Positions 7,364-14,302 of a stretch of 14,302 nt of DNA are shown in pieces (the first letter of the stretch is position 1; each line of letters opens with the position of its first letter). The position numbers and the translations under genes were made by a program. The notes under the pieces were generated by a model. It ran no database searches. It was not told the DNA's origin and worked only from the letters and a program-made list of their open reading frames with translations. The DNA is from JAVBMO01 sp031552355 (lineage in GTDB: Bacteria; Bacteroidota; Bacteroidia; Bacteroidales; P3), in the NCBI GenBank assembly GCA_031552355.1, contig JAVBMO010000063.1, forward strand, positions 1 to 14,302. The letters run 5' to 3'.

Positions 7364-8490
7364 AATCTTCTGCTTACTTGTTCCACCATTCTGGTTTTCC
7401 AAGGCAAAAAATCCCCTTCAATAATGTGTTTGCGCGCTTCTTTTACCAACCACAAATAAAAGGCCAAATTATGAATGCTGGCAATTTGTAATCCCAATAT
7501 TTCATTTGCCTTGAATAAATGCTTGAGATAAGCCTTTGTATAAAATTGATCTACAAAACAATCACTTTCTTCATCAATGGGTGAAAAATCCATTTCCCAT
7601 TTCTTATTTTTGATATTGATAATGCCATTTCTGGTAAACAACATACCATTGCGTCCGTTTCGGGTAGGCATCACGCAATCAAACATATCAACGCCCAAAG
7701 CAATGGATTCCAAAAGATTGGCCGGAGTTCCAACGCCCATCAAATAACGGGGCTTATCTTTGGGTAAAATACTACAAACCAATTCGGTCAATTCATACAT
7801 AATTTCGGTAGGTTCGCCCACGGACAGTCCGCCTATGGCATTGGCTTCTCTACCATGTGATGCAATGGTTTCGGCAGATTGTTTCCTTAAATCCCTGTAA
7901 ACACTGCCTTGCACAATTGGAAAAAGAGTTTGGGAATAGCCATACACAGGTTCGCTATTGTCGAAAGCTGTAATGCAGCGTTTTAGCCATTGATGCGTTA
8001 AATCCATTGACTTTTTAGCATATTGATAGTCGCAAGGATAGGGGGTACACTCATCAAAAGCCATGATGATGTCCGCACCGATAATGCGTTGGATATCCAT
8101 TACTTTTTCGGGTGTAAATTCGTGTTTGGAACCATCAATATGAGAACTGAAAATAACGCCGTTTTCGGTCAATTTTCGTGTTCCGGAAAGAGAATAAACT
8201 TGATATCCGCCGCTGTCGGTAAGGATGGGTTTGTCCCAATGATTGAATTTATGAAGCCCGCCGGCAGCTTTTAGCACTTCCAATCCTGGACGAAGATAAA
8301 GATGATACGTATTTCCCAAAATAATTTGTGCCAAAATATCGTCATTTAATTCGCGTTGGTGGATGGCTTTTACGGAACCCGCTGTTCCGACAGGCATAAA
8401 AATAGGTGTTTCTATTTGTCCATGGTCAGTGGTAATAATTCCAGCCCTGGCACTGCAATCAGTTGAAGAAGTTTTAATTTCGAATGTCAT
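7360..8490 (-). CDS. tgt: Queuine/preQ1 tRNA-guanine transglycosylase
   Basis: This enzyme exchanges the wobble guanine 34 of GUN-anticodon tRNAs (Asp, Asn, His, Tyr) for a queuosine precursor base. At 376 residues it has normal length. It shows the family signatures FMPVGTAGSVK (31-41), LTDSGGYQV (90-98, general base Asp92), AFDECTP (144-150, Asp146) and DMFDCVMPTRNGRNG (268-282, nucleophile Asp271). The spacing from Asp271 to Cys311 (40) and His340 (69) equals the spacing of the zinc ligands in the well-studied Zymomonas enzyme. However, the first and third cysteine positions are Ser309 and Asp314, so only Cys311 and His340 of the Cys3His site remain. Catalytic residues are otherwise intact. 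The ATG start gives the expected MTFEI beginning. The gene is divergent from the glycosyltransferase gene, and a GWxTD gene follows. Confidence 0.95.
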   Translation of the reverse strand: MTFEIKTSSTDCSARAGIITTDHGQIETPIFMPVGTAGSVKAIHQRELNDDILAQIILGNTYHLYLRPGLEVLKAAGGLHKFNHWDKPILTDSGGYQVYSLSGTRKLTENGVIFSSHIDGSKHEFTPEKVMDIQRIIGADIIMAFDECTPYPCDYQYAKKSMDLTHQWLKRCITAFDNSEPVYGYSQTLFPIVQGSVYRDLRKQSAETIASHGREANAIGGLSVGEPTEIMYELTELVCSILPKDKPRYLMGVGTPANLLESIALGVDMFDCVMPTRNGRNGMLFTRNGIINIKNKKWEMDFSPIDEESDCFVDQFYTKAYLKHLFKANEILGLQIASIHNLAFYLWLVKEARKHIIEGDFLPWKTRMVEQVSRRL

Positions 8491-8531
8491 TAATTATAAT
8501 GTTGAATTTCTATCTGTTTAGTATATAACCT

Positions 8532-8539
8532 TATATTTG
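8532..8539 (+). promoter_or_regulatory. Secondary candidate -7 element (TATATTTG)
   Basis: An exact TAnnTTTG match 101 bases before the glycosyltransferase ATG, without a TTG at the expected -33 distance. It is a weaker choice than the element at 8611 because it would give a long leader. Confidence 0.2.
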
Positions 8540-8579
8540 TCCAAATATTTTGGCTGATTTTTTCTTGCGAAAAAGTTTT

Positions 8580-8587
8580 CAAAGGTA
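8580..8587 (-). promoter_or_regulatory. Candidate -7 element for tgt
   Basis: The minus strand reads TACCTTTG, an exact TAnnTTTG match, 89 bases before the tgt ATG. It sits back to back with the plus-strand element at 8611, consistent with a divergent promoter region. No -33 TTG is seen. Confidence 0.35.
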
Positions 8588-8610
8588 CTCTATATTCCTA
8601 AAATATTCGG

Positions 8611-8618
8611 TAATTTTG
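8611..8618 (+). promoter_or_regulatory. Candidate -7 promoter element for the glycosyltransferase/sigma operon
   Basis: TAATTTTG matches TAnnTTTG exactly. The predicted transcript would start about 15 bases before the ATG at 8640, so a TTG start at 8628 is less likely. The element is extended by TAG, as at 5084. Confidence 0.45.
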
Positions 8619-8639
8619 TAGTCAATTTTGCAGAAAAGT

Positions 8640-9785
8640 ATGATGGAATTTTGGAATGTAGAACTTTCACTTGTCTTAAAAGTAATCTTAATTTCTTTTG
8701 GCTTAGCCACATTGCTGTTAATTCTTTACTATGGGTTTATTCATTTGCGTATAGGTTTATACCGGAAAAAAACGCAAATAACCGATAAGAAAGAACCTGT
8801 ATCCATTGTGGTGTGCGTAAAGGATGATTATGATTTGTTGAAGGAAAAGCTTTTTTATTTGCTTGAACAGGAATATCCTTTGTATGAGGTGATTATCGTA
8901 AATCGAGCTTCGCAGGATGAAACCGAATATTTGTTAAAAGTTTTTCAGGAAACTTATCCGCATTTGAAAATAGTAAACCTGCAAAATAACGTTAACTATT
9001 TCAAAGGCAAGAAATTTCCACTTTCCATTGGTATCAAATCAGCAAAATACGATATTATTCTTTTAACCGATGCCGATTGTTTGCCCCAAAATTACCACTG
9101 GATTGAAAATATGTCGGAAAATTTTACCGAAGGAACCCAAATCGTTTTGGGCTACAATGCCATCGAATCGCGTCCGACTTTGATGAACCTTTTGCTTCAA
9201 TATGATAATGCCAGCAAAGCGGCTTTTTGCTTCGGATTTGCTTTGTTCAAAAAGCCATATATAGGCTTTGGTAAAAATTTGGCTTATCGGAAATCTTTCT
9301 TTTTTGAAAATGAAGGATTTATTAAACATTATAGGCTTCCAATGGGCGACGACAGCCTTTTTGTAAACAAAAATGCAACTAAAAGCAACACTAATATTTG
9401 CTTAAATAAAGATAGCTTTACAATATCTTTGCCACAAACCCGTTTCTTTTCATGGATACAGGAAAAACGCCAAGAGGCAAGAGTTACACGCGAATTTAGT
9501 TTTGCAAATAATTTATCGCTTTTCTTTTATCCATTCAGCGTTCTTGTCTTTCATGCTGCCTTGATAGCCCTGCTGGTTCTTAATTTCCAACTGCTTTGGA
9601 AAATTTGTTTTGGCATTTTGGCTTTCAAACTTATAGCTCAGATATTCAGCTTTTTCAAATTATCTAAAAATCTGAATACACCCCAAAAAGCAGCTTTTTT
9701 TGCTCCTGTTTTGGAACTGTTTTTTCTTATTTTCAATTTTGTTATTTATTTAACAGCGCTAAAAAACGATAAAAGATGGAAGTAA
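8640..9785 (+). CDS. Membrane-anchored family 2 glycosyltransferase
   Basis: This protein transfers a sugar from a nucleotide-sugar donor; the acceptor cannot be told from sequence. From the ATG at 8640 it has 381 residues. One TM helix lies at about 12-32. The GT-A domain spans about 53-280, with VSIVVCVKDD (54-63), the metal-binding DxD TDADC (143-147), the putative acceptor-side acid GDDSLF (236-241), and WIQEKRQ (272-278) at the place of the Q/RxxRW-like element of processive enzymes. Two or three C-terminal helices follow (about 296-378). The ATG at 8640 is chosen over the TTG at 8628 and the adjacent ATG at 8643. Its last 10 bases overlap the sigma-factor gene, implying translational coupling. 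Envelope polysaccharide or glycolipid synthesis is likely but inferred. Confidence 0.85.
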   Translation: MMEFWNVELSLVLKVILISFGLATLLLILYYGFIHLRIGLYRKKTQITDKKEPVSIVVCVKDDYDLLKEKLFYLLEQEYPLYEVIIVNRASQDETEYLLKVFQETYPHLKIVNLQNNVNYFKGKKFPLSIGIKSAKYDIILLTDADCLPQNYHWIENMSENFTEGTQIVLGYNAIESRPTLMNLLLQYDNASKAAFCFGFALFKKPYIGFGKNLAYRKSFFFENEGFIKHYRLPMGDDSLFVNKNATKSNTNICLNKDSFTISLPQTRFFSWIQEKRQEARVTREFSFANNLSLFFYPFSVLVFHAALIALLVLNFQLLWKICFGILAFKLIAQIFSFFKLSKNLNTPQKAAFFAPVLELFFLIFNFVIYLTALKNDKRWK

Positions 9786-10384
9786 CCAATCAACTTAGCG
9801 AGAAGGCTCTTCGCGACTATCAATTGGTTTGCTCTGCCCGCGACAATGGCGACCAAAAAGCCTTTGCCGATTTAATGAGTATTTACAGGGATCCGCTTTA
9901 TTTCATGCTGTTGAAAATGACCAACGATGCCACCGATGCCGAAGATTTGACAATTGAAGCTTTGGGAAAAGCTTTTAAAAATCTTCATCAATATTCGCCA
10001 AACTATGCGTTCAGTACGTGGTTGTTCAGGATTGCATCGAACAATTGCATAGATTATATCCGCAAAAAACGAATGAAATTGGTTTCCATGCACAAACTTA
10101 CTGTTGGCGGCGATTCTCAGGAAACCTCTTTCGACCTTACTTCCGATTTGCCTACGCCGGAAGAAAAAGTGATTGAAGCCCAAAAAATTAAAATGATGCG
10201 TCAAGTGGTGAATAAATTAAAACCACATTACAAAACGCTCATAGAAATGAGATATTTTAAGGAATATTCCTACGAAGAAATTTCCCAAGAATTGGATTTG
10301 CCTTTGGGAACCATTAAAGTACAGTTATTCAGGGCGAGAGACCTTCTTTTTCAAATCATGAAAAATGTGAATGAAACCATTTAA
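9776..10384 (+). CDS. ECF-type RNA polymerase sigma factor
   Basis: A 202-residue sigma-70-family protein with the two-domain ECF layout. Region 2 (about 27-100) contains DAEDLTIEALGKAFKN (54-69, core-binding and -10 recognition) and FSTWLFRIASNNCIDYIRKKR (79-99). After a linker rich in acidic residues and prolines comes region 4 (about 138-195) with a helix-turn-helix: SYEEISQELDLPLGTIKVQLFRAR (165-188). It directs RNA polymerase to a specific promoter set that is not identifiable here. The ATG lies inside the end of the glycosyltransferase gene (10-base overlap), so both are probably one operon. No anti-sigma factor gene is adjacent, which is unusual for ECF factors; control may therefore be transcriptional or by a distant partner. 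A small AT-rich imperfect hairpin follows the stop. Confidence 0.88.
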   Translation: MEVTNQLSEKALRDYQLVCSARDNGDQKAFADLMSIYRDPLYFMLLKMTNDATDAEDLTIEALGKAFKNLHQYSPNYAFSTWLFRIASNNCIDYIRKKRMKLVSMHKLTVGGDSQETSFDLTSDLPTPEEKVIEAQKIKMMRQVVNKLKPHYKTLIEMRYFKEYSYEEISQELDLPLGTIKVQLFRARDLLFQIMKNVNETI

Positions 10385-10487
10385 TCAATTAATAATTCAC
10401 GGTTAATAATTGAAATGGGCTTAAAAAGTTGTTGTTAAAACAGCTAAATAATTATTTGTAAAATAAAAAGCATAAAATCAGTTGATT

Positions 10488-12164
10488 ATGGACGATAAAA
10501 AAATTATATTTTCAATGGTTGGCGTAAGTAAAACTTATCCACCAAGCAAACAAGTTCTTAAAAATATTTACCTTTCTTTCTATTATGGCGCCAAAATCGG
10601 TATTATAGGTTTGAATGGTTCCGGAAAGTCTACTTTGTTGAAAATTATTGCAGGAGTAGAAAAATCCTATCAAGGCGAAGTTGTTTTTTCGCCGGGCTAC
10701 TCGGTTGGTTATTTGGAACAAGAACCTCAATTGGACGAAACCAAAACCGTAAAAGAAGTAGTTCAGGAAGGTGTTCAAGAAGTGGTGAATCTGCTGAAAG
10801 AATATGAAGAAATTAATATGAAATTTGCCGATCCGATGAGCGACGACGAAATGACGAAACTTATTGACAGGCAAGGAGTCGTAATGGAACTTTTGGAGCA
10901 GCACGATGCCTGGAACCTTGACAACAAATTAGAGCGGGCAATGGATGCTTTGCGTTGCCCGGATGAAACGGCCATGGTAAAAGATTTGTCGGGAGGAGAA
11001 AGAAGGCGTGTCGCTTTGTGCAGATTATTGTTGCAAGAACCCGACATTTTGCTTTTGGACGAGCCTACCAACCACTTGGATGCCGAATCCATTGACTGGT
11101 TGGAACAACATTTACAACAATACAAAGGAACCGTTATTGGTGTAACCCACGACCGTTATTTCTTGGATAATGTTGCCGGTTGGATTTTGGAATTAGACCG
11201 CGGCGAAGGCATTCCTTGGCAAGGCAATTATTCTTCTTGGTTGGAACAAAAGACCAAGCGTTTGGAACAAGAGGAAAAACAGGAAAGCAAACGCAAAAAG
11301 ACTTTGGAACGTGAGTTGGAATGGGTTCGCATGTCGCCGAAAGCTCGCCATGCCAAAGGAAAGGCGCGTTTGGCTGCCTACGAAAAAATGATGAGCGAAG
11401 ATGTAAGAGAAAAAGAAGAACGTTTGGAAATCTTTATTCCGAACGGGCCTCGTTTGGGAAACAATGTTATAGAATCGCAAAATGTGGCCAAATCTTTTGG
11501 AGAACGTGTGTTGTTCGATAATTTGAATTTTTCTTTGCCGCCGGCCGGAATTGTAGGAGTTATTGGGCCTAACGGCGCAGGAAAAACTACCTTGTTCCGT
11601 ATGATTATGGGATTGGAAAAACCGGATAATGGCGATTTTAAAACCGGAGAAACGGTAAAAATTGGTTATGTGGATCAGCAACATACTGACATTGACCCCG
11701 AAAAAACGGTTTGGGAAACCATTTCGGGTGGAAACGAACAAATGCAAATGGGTGGGCGATTGATAAATTCAAGAGCGTATGTGGCCCGTTTCAATTTCAG
11801 CGGTGTCGATCAAAATAAAAAGACAGCGGTGTTGTCCGGTGGGGAACGTAACCGCCTGCATTTGGCCATGACTTTGAAAAGTGAAGCCAATGTCCTTTTG
11901 CTCGACGAACCTACAAACGACATTGACGTAAATACTTTGCGGGCTTTGGAAGAAGCCTTGGAAGATTTTGCCGGTTGCGCCGTAATTATTTCGCACGACC
12001 GTTGGTTTTTAGACCGTGTGGCTACTCATATTTTGGCATTCGAAGGAAATTCCGAGGTTTATTTCTTTGAAGGTGGTTATTCGGAATATGAAGAAAATCG
12101 TAAAAAACGTATGGGCGACAATGAACCCAAAAGAATCCGATATAAAAAATTAATTTCTGATTAA
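10488..12164 (+). CDS. ettA: Energy-dependent translational throttle protein EttA (ABC-F ATPase)
   Basis: A soluble ABC-F protein that binds the ribosomal E site and gates entry into elongation according to ATP/ADP level. From the ATG at 10488 it has 558 residues, the usual EttA length. The opening (VSKTYPPSKQVLKNIYLSF) matches EttA. Domain 1 has Walker A GLNGSGKST (41-49), signature LSGGE (167-171) and Walker B with Glu192, followed by PTNHLD. The EttA-type arm lies within about 95-140. The charged interdomain linker is at about 240-315. Domain 2 has GPNGAGKTT (360-368), LSGGE (449-453) and Glu474 in LLLDEPTNDID. The ATG is preferred over the TTG two codons upstream. It is separated from the sigma gene by 103 bases, which may hold a promoter, although I found no exact TAnnTTTG. 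A strong hairpin follows. Confidence 0.95.
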   Translation: MDDKKIIFSMVGVSKTYPPSKQVLKNIYLSFYYGAKIGIIGLNGSGKSTLLKIIAGVEKSYQGEVVFSPGYSVGYLEQEPQLDETKTVKEVVQEGVQEVVNLLKEYEEINMKFADPMSDDEMTKLIDRQGVVMELLEQHDAWNLDNKLERAMDALRCPDETAMVKDLSGGERRRVALCRLLLQEPDILLLDEPTNHLDAESIDWLEQHLQQYKGTVIGVTHDRYFLDNVAGWILELDRGEGIPWQGNYSSWLEQKTKRLEQEEKQESKRKKTLERELEWVRMSPKARHAKGKARLAAYEKMMSEDVREKEERLEIFIPNGPRLGNNVIESQNVAKSFGERVLFDNLNFSLPPAGIVGVIGPNGAGKTTLFRMIMGLEKPDNGDFKTGETVKIGYVDQQHTDIDPEKTVWETISGGNEQMQMGGRLINSRAYVARFNFSGVDQNKKTAVLSGGERNRLHLAMTLKSEANVLLLDEPTNDIDVNTLRALEEALEDFAGCAVIISHDRWFLDRVATHILAFEGNSEVYFFEGGYSEYEENRKKRMGDNEPKRIRYKKLISD

Positions 12165-12168
12165 GTTA

Positions 12169-12228
12169 AAATAAGTGAAAGAAGGATAGTGTAATAGCTT
12201 TTCTTTCACTTATTTGAATATATTTTTT
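12169..12228 (+). terminator. Intrinsic terminator after ettA
   Basis: A perfect 15-bp stem (12169-12183 with 12201-12215) with a 17-base loop begins 4 bases after the ettA stop. A run of six Ts at 12223-12228 follows after a short gap. The stem has few G/C pairs and a long loop, but its perfect pairing and position make termination likely. Confidence 0.65.
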
Positions 12229-12237
12229 AAAAAATAT
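12220..12237. repeat. 18-bp perfect A/T palindrome
   Basis: Three alternating A/T bases, six T, six A, then the mirror complement. It directly follows the ettA hairpin and may be part of its T tract. Confidence 0.6.
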
Positions 12238-12474
12238 ACTACCAATTTTTTTTTGTCGTTCTCTTTCTGTATTTTTCAAGCAAACTTTTTGCCGAAAATA
12301 TTGTTTATAGCAAAATGCCATGTATCTCAATGGGAATATTGACGTATAATTCGGTCATTTTGTGAAAAAAAGGTTAATAAATAATAACGAAAAAATTAGG
12401 CTATTCTAAAAAAAATCCTGTTATTTGCAGCCTTTTTCGGAATTTTATCGTGTAGTACTAAAAGAAAGGATCCT

Positions 12475-13341
12475 ATGAGACAGCTTAAAATTTCACATTC
12501 CATAACCAATAGGGATATTAAATCCCTGGACAAATATCTTCAAGATATTTGCAGTGAAGAATTATTAACTCCTGACGAAGAAGTGCAATTGGCACAAAGA
12601 ATAAGACAAGGCGATCAGGCTGCCTTGGATAAATTAACCCGCTCTAATCTCCGTTTTGTCGTTTCTGTTGCAAAACAATATCAAAATCAAGGACTTAGCT
12701 TGCCAGATTTGATTAACGAAGGAAATGTAGGCTTGATAAAAGCCGCTAAACGTTTTGACGAAACCCGTGGTTTCAAATTTATTTCTTATGCTGTTTGGTG
12801 GATTCGCCAATCTATTTTGCAAGCCATTGCAGAGCATTCCAGAATTGTTCGTTTGCCTTCAAACCAATTGGGGGCTTTGAATAAAATGAAGAAAGAAATT
12901 TCTCGCTTGGAACAACAATATGAAAGAGCGCCTTCGGCTGAAGAAATTGCCGAAATTATGGATTTGCCGCAAGACAAGGTAAAAACCATGATTAATATTT
13001 CCGGCCGCCATGTGTCTATTGATGCGCCATTGTTGCAAGACGAAGATTTGAACTTTGTGGATGTGATTGAAAATGAGGACACTCCGCCTACGGATGCCAT
13101 TCTGATGCAGGAGTCTTTGACTCAGGAAATACACCGTTCTTTGGCTACATTGACAGAGCAGGAACGCGATGTAATTAAAATGTATTTTGGCTTAGGTTTG
13201 CCTCACGCATTAAGTTTGGACGAAATTGCCATGAAATTTGATTTAACGCGGGAACGTGTCCGACAAATCAAAGAAAAAGGTATCAAACGGCTGAAAACCA
13301 CTTCGAAAAGCAAACTTTTGAAAGCATTTTTAGGTCAGTAA
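12475..13341 (+). CDS. rpoD: Primary (housekeeping) RNA polymerase sigma factor
   Basis: This subunit directs RNA polymerase to most promoters. Its 288 residues show the Bacteroidota form without region 1.1 and the non-conserved insertion. Region 1.2 is at about 16-50. Region 2 (about 55-125) has NLRFVVSVAKQY, DLINEGNVGLIKAAKRFD and YAVWWIRQSI (melting and -10 recognition). Region 3 is at about 134-200. Region 4 (about 220-285) has the helix-turn-helix SLDEIAMKFDLTRERVRQIKEK (247-268). Known Bacteroides primary sigma factors are similarly short and recognise TTTG/TAnnTTTG promoters. AAAGAAAGGA ends 4 bases before the ATG, an SD-like purine run unusual for this window. The gene has a long leader and a clean terminator, so it probably forms its own transcription unit. 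Confidence 0.96.
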   Translation: MRQLKISHSITNRDIKSLDKYLQDICSEELLTPDEEVQLAQRIRQGDQAALDKLTRSNLRFVVSVAKQYQNQGLSLPDLINEGNVGLIKAAKRFDETRGFKFISYAVWWIRQSILQAIAEHSRIVRLPSNQLGALNKMKKEISRLEQQYERAPSAEEIAEIMDLPQDKVKTMINISGRHVSIDAPLLQDEDLNFVDVIENEDTPPTDAILMQESLTQEIHRSLATLTEQERDVIKMYFGLGLPHALSLDEIAMKFDLTRERVRQIKEKGIKRLKTTSKSKLLKAFLGQ

Positions 13342-13344
13342 AAC

Positions 13345-13382
13345 TTAAAAATAGGCTATCAAAAAGGTAGCCTATTTTTTTT
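13345..13382 (+). terminator. Intrinsic terminator after rpoD
   Basis: A 12-bp perfect stem (13347-13358 with 13368-13379, core TAGGCTA/TAGCCTA) is extended by a T-G and a C-G pair around an AAAAA loop. A run of eight Ts (13375-13382) follows. It starts five bases after the rpoD stop. Confidence 0.92.
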
Positions 13383-13392
13383 GCGTTTTAGG

Positions 13393-13449
13393 AAAATGGA
13401 AAATCTTTGTTGTCGAAAATATTTGGCAACAAAATTCGTTTTCCATTTT
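13393..13449. repeat. Large imperfect inverted repeat before the transglycosylase gene
   Basis: AAAATGGAAAA (13393-13403) pairs with TTTTCCATTTT (13439-13449), and TTTGTTG (13406-13412) pairs with CAACAAA (13427-13433). This gives 18 paired positions with a 2x5 internal loop and a 14-base terminal loop. It ends 20 bases before the ATG at 13470 and is distinct from the rpoD terminator. A near -7 match (AATATTTG, 13418-13425) lies within its loop. Confidence 0.65.
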
Positions 13450-13469
13450 ATAGATGAATTGTAATTAAT

Positions 13470-14302
13470 ATGAAGAAAATTAGTTTAATAGCCCTTATTT
13501 TATCCGTTTCAGCCATTTGTTTGCAGCTTTTTATTTTGTCCACTACCAAAACAGAGAATACAGATGAGGACTACAAACAAAGCTTGAAAGTCAATTACAA
13601 AGTGCTTGCGCCTGTTTTGCCGGAAAAAGTAAGTTTTGCAGGCGAATCCATGCCGATGGATGTGTTTTATGTCCGCGAAAACCTCGACAGGGCATTGCTT
13701 ATGCACATGTATTGGCAATCGAATACAGTGCTTTTAATAAAGAGGGCTAACCGTTGTTTTCCTATGATTGAAGACATTTTGAAAAAAAACGGTATTCCCG
13801 AGGACTTCAAATATCTGTGTATGGCCGAAAGTGGCTTGATAAATGCTACATCAAGCGCCAAAGCGCAAGGATATTGGCAATTTATGAAAGGAACGGGCGA
13901 AAAATACAATTTGGAAATTAATGATGAAGTGGATCAGCGGAATTGTTTGCGTAAATCGACGGAAGCAGCTTGTGCTTTTTTGAAAGATTTATACAAGAAA
14001 TTCGGCAGTTGGACCTTGGTCGCAGCCGCATATAATAGGGGAGAGACCGGCCTTCAAAAACAGATAGATTTACAAAAAGAAGACAACTATTATCATTTGT
14101 TTTTAAATTCTGAAACTTCGTTCTATTTGTTCAGAATTGTAGCTTATAAATTGATTATGGAATCACCGCAAGATTATGGCTTTGTCATTCGTAAAAAAGA
14201 CTTATATCCCGAAGTTCCCACCTATATTGTACAAGTGGATTCATCGATAAGCAATCTGCACGATTTTGCTTTGCAAAACAATTCTTCTTATAAAATGTTG
14301 AA
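13470..14302 (+). CDS. Lytic transglycosylase (MltD-like), 3' truncated
   Basis: A periplasmic murein-cleaving enzyme that forms 1,6-anhydromuropeptides. The frame runs open from the ATG at 13470 to the window end (277 complete codons). An N-terminal hydrophobic segment (about 4-24) is a signal peptide or anchor. The SLT domain spans about 88-235: NGIPEDFKYLCMAESGL (107-123) with catalytic Glu120, SSAKAQGYWQFM (128-139), then AAAYNRGE (185-192). After the domain, VPTYIVQVDSSI (249-260) resembles the stretch that precedes LysM repeats in MltD-type proteins, but the C-terminus is outside the window. It follows rpoD by 128 bases, beyond that gene's terminator, so it should have its own promoter, perhaps within the inverted repeat region. 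Confidence 0.9.
   Translation, partial: MKKISLIALILSVSAICLQLFILSTTKTENTDEDYKQSLKVNYKVLAPVLPEKVSFAGESMPMDVFYVRENLDRALLMHMYWQSNTVLLIKRANRCFPMIEDILKKNGIPEDFKYLCMAESGLINATSSAKAQGYWQFMKGTGEKYNLEINDEVDQRNCLRKSTEAACAFLKDLYKKFGSWTLVAAAYNRGETGLQKQIDLQKEDNYYHLFLNSETSFYLFRIVAYKLIMESPQDYGFVIRKKDLYPEVPTYIVQVDSSISNLHDFALQNNSSYKML

Larger units (their letters stand above)
12165..12474. other. 310-base non-coding region between ettA and rpoD
   Basis: It contains the ettA terminator (12169-12215), an 18-bp A/T palindrome (12220-12237) and the rpoD leader. No exact TAnnTTTG is present; the nearest are TCATTTTG at 12355-12362 and TATTTTTC at 12270-12277, each one base off and without a well-spaced TTG. A bulged inverted repeat (12388-12402 with 12429-12439) lies 35 bases before the rpoD ATG. 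I see no tRNA, small RNA signature or credible small gene. Confidence 0.6.

Noticed and set aside
8628..8639. TTG start for the glycosyltransferase
   Set aside because: It would add only MQKS, and it lies next to the predicted transcription start; the ATG at 8640 is adequate.
10385..10413. Small hairpin immediately after the ECF sigma stop codon
   Set aside because: Only A/T-rich pairing (7 + 3 bp with an A-A mismatch) and no following T tract, so it is not supported as a terminator.
10482..10487. TTG start for ettA
   Set aside because: The ATG at 10488 gives the normal EttA N-terminus and length.
11193..11747. A 184-codon open frame on the minus strand opposite ettA
   Set aside because: Antisense to a highly conserved gene, with a Phe-rich translation typical of the reverse complement of Lys/Glu-rich coding sequence.
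12315..12365. A 16-codon open frame in the rpoD leader (possible leader peptide)
   Set aside because: No ribosome-binding signal, no biased composition and no attenuator-like arrangement; its length is expected by chance.
1..14302. CRISPR array, tRNA, rRNA, insertion sequence or attachment site
   Set aside because: Reading both strands showed no spaced direct repeats, cloverleaf-like segments, transposase or integrase genes.

Overview
The window is AT-rich chromosomal DNA of a Bacteroidota bacterium, probably close to Bacteroidales. Four things point that way: a 288-residue primary sigma factor without region 1.1, a GWxTD-domain protein, starts mostly lacking Shine-Dalgarno sequences, and several matches to the Bacteroidota -7 promoter element TAnnTTTG. 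There are eleven protein-coding genes (two cut by the window ends) and at least six plausible intrinsic terminators. I saw no tRNA, rRNA, CRISPR array, insertion sequence or phage gene.

Left part (1-5161). The C-terminal end of an arginine-deiminase-family enzyme (+) converges on a minus-strand set across a strong bidirectional-type terminator. In transcription order that set is a DegQ/HtrA periplasmic protease, a large membrane protein joining an RDD domain to an erythromycin-esterase/ChaN/TIKI-like domain, and a secreted DUF6624-like protein. The last two genes are 34 bases apart and look co-transcribed. This pair is the most accessory-looking part of the window.

Middle part (5162-8490). 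A small two-TM protein with a PH-like tail (+) is divergent from the protease gene and convergent with the next minus-strand pair, tgt (queuine tRNA-ribosyltransferase) followed by a GWxTD-domain protein. A predicted hairpin at the tgt stop abuts a promoter-like element for the GWxTD gene.

Right part (8491-14302), all plus strand: a membrane family-2 glycosyltransferase overlapping by 10 bases an ECF-type sigma factor, then the ABC-F translation factor EttA, the housekeeping sigma factor RpoD, and the start of a lytic transglycosylase. Clear hairpin terminators follow ettA and rpoD.

Overall this is mainly a housekeeping region (transcription, translation, tRNA modification, envelope maintenance). 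I found no convincing new multi-gene system. The most interesting items are the RDD/Ere-like fusion, the Tgt with only two of the four usual zinc ligands, a promoter-like 11-mer shared by three transcription units, and a large imperfect inverted repeat in front of the transglycosylase gene.
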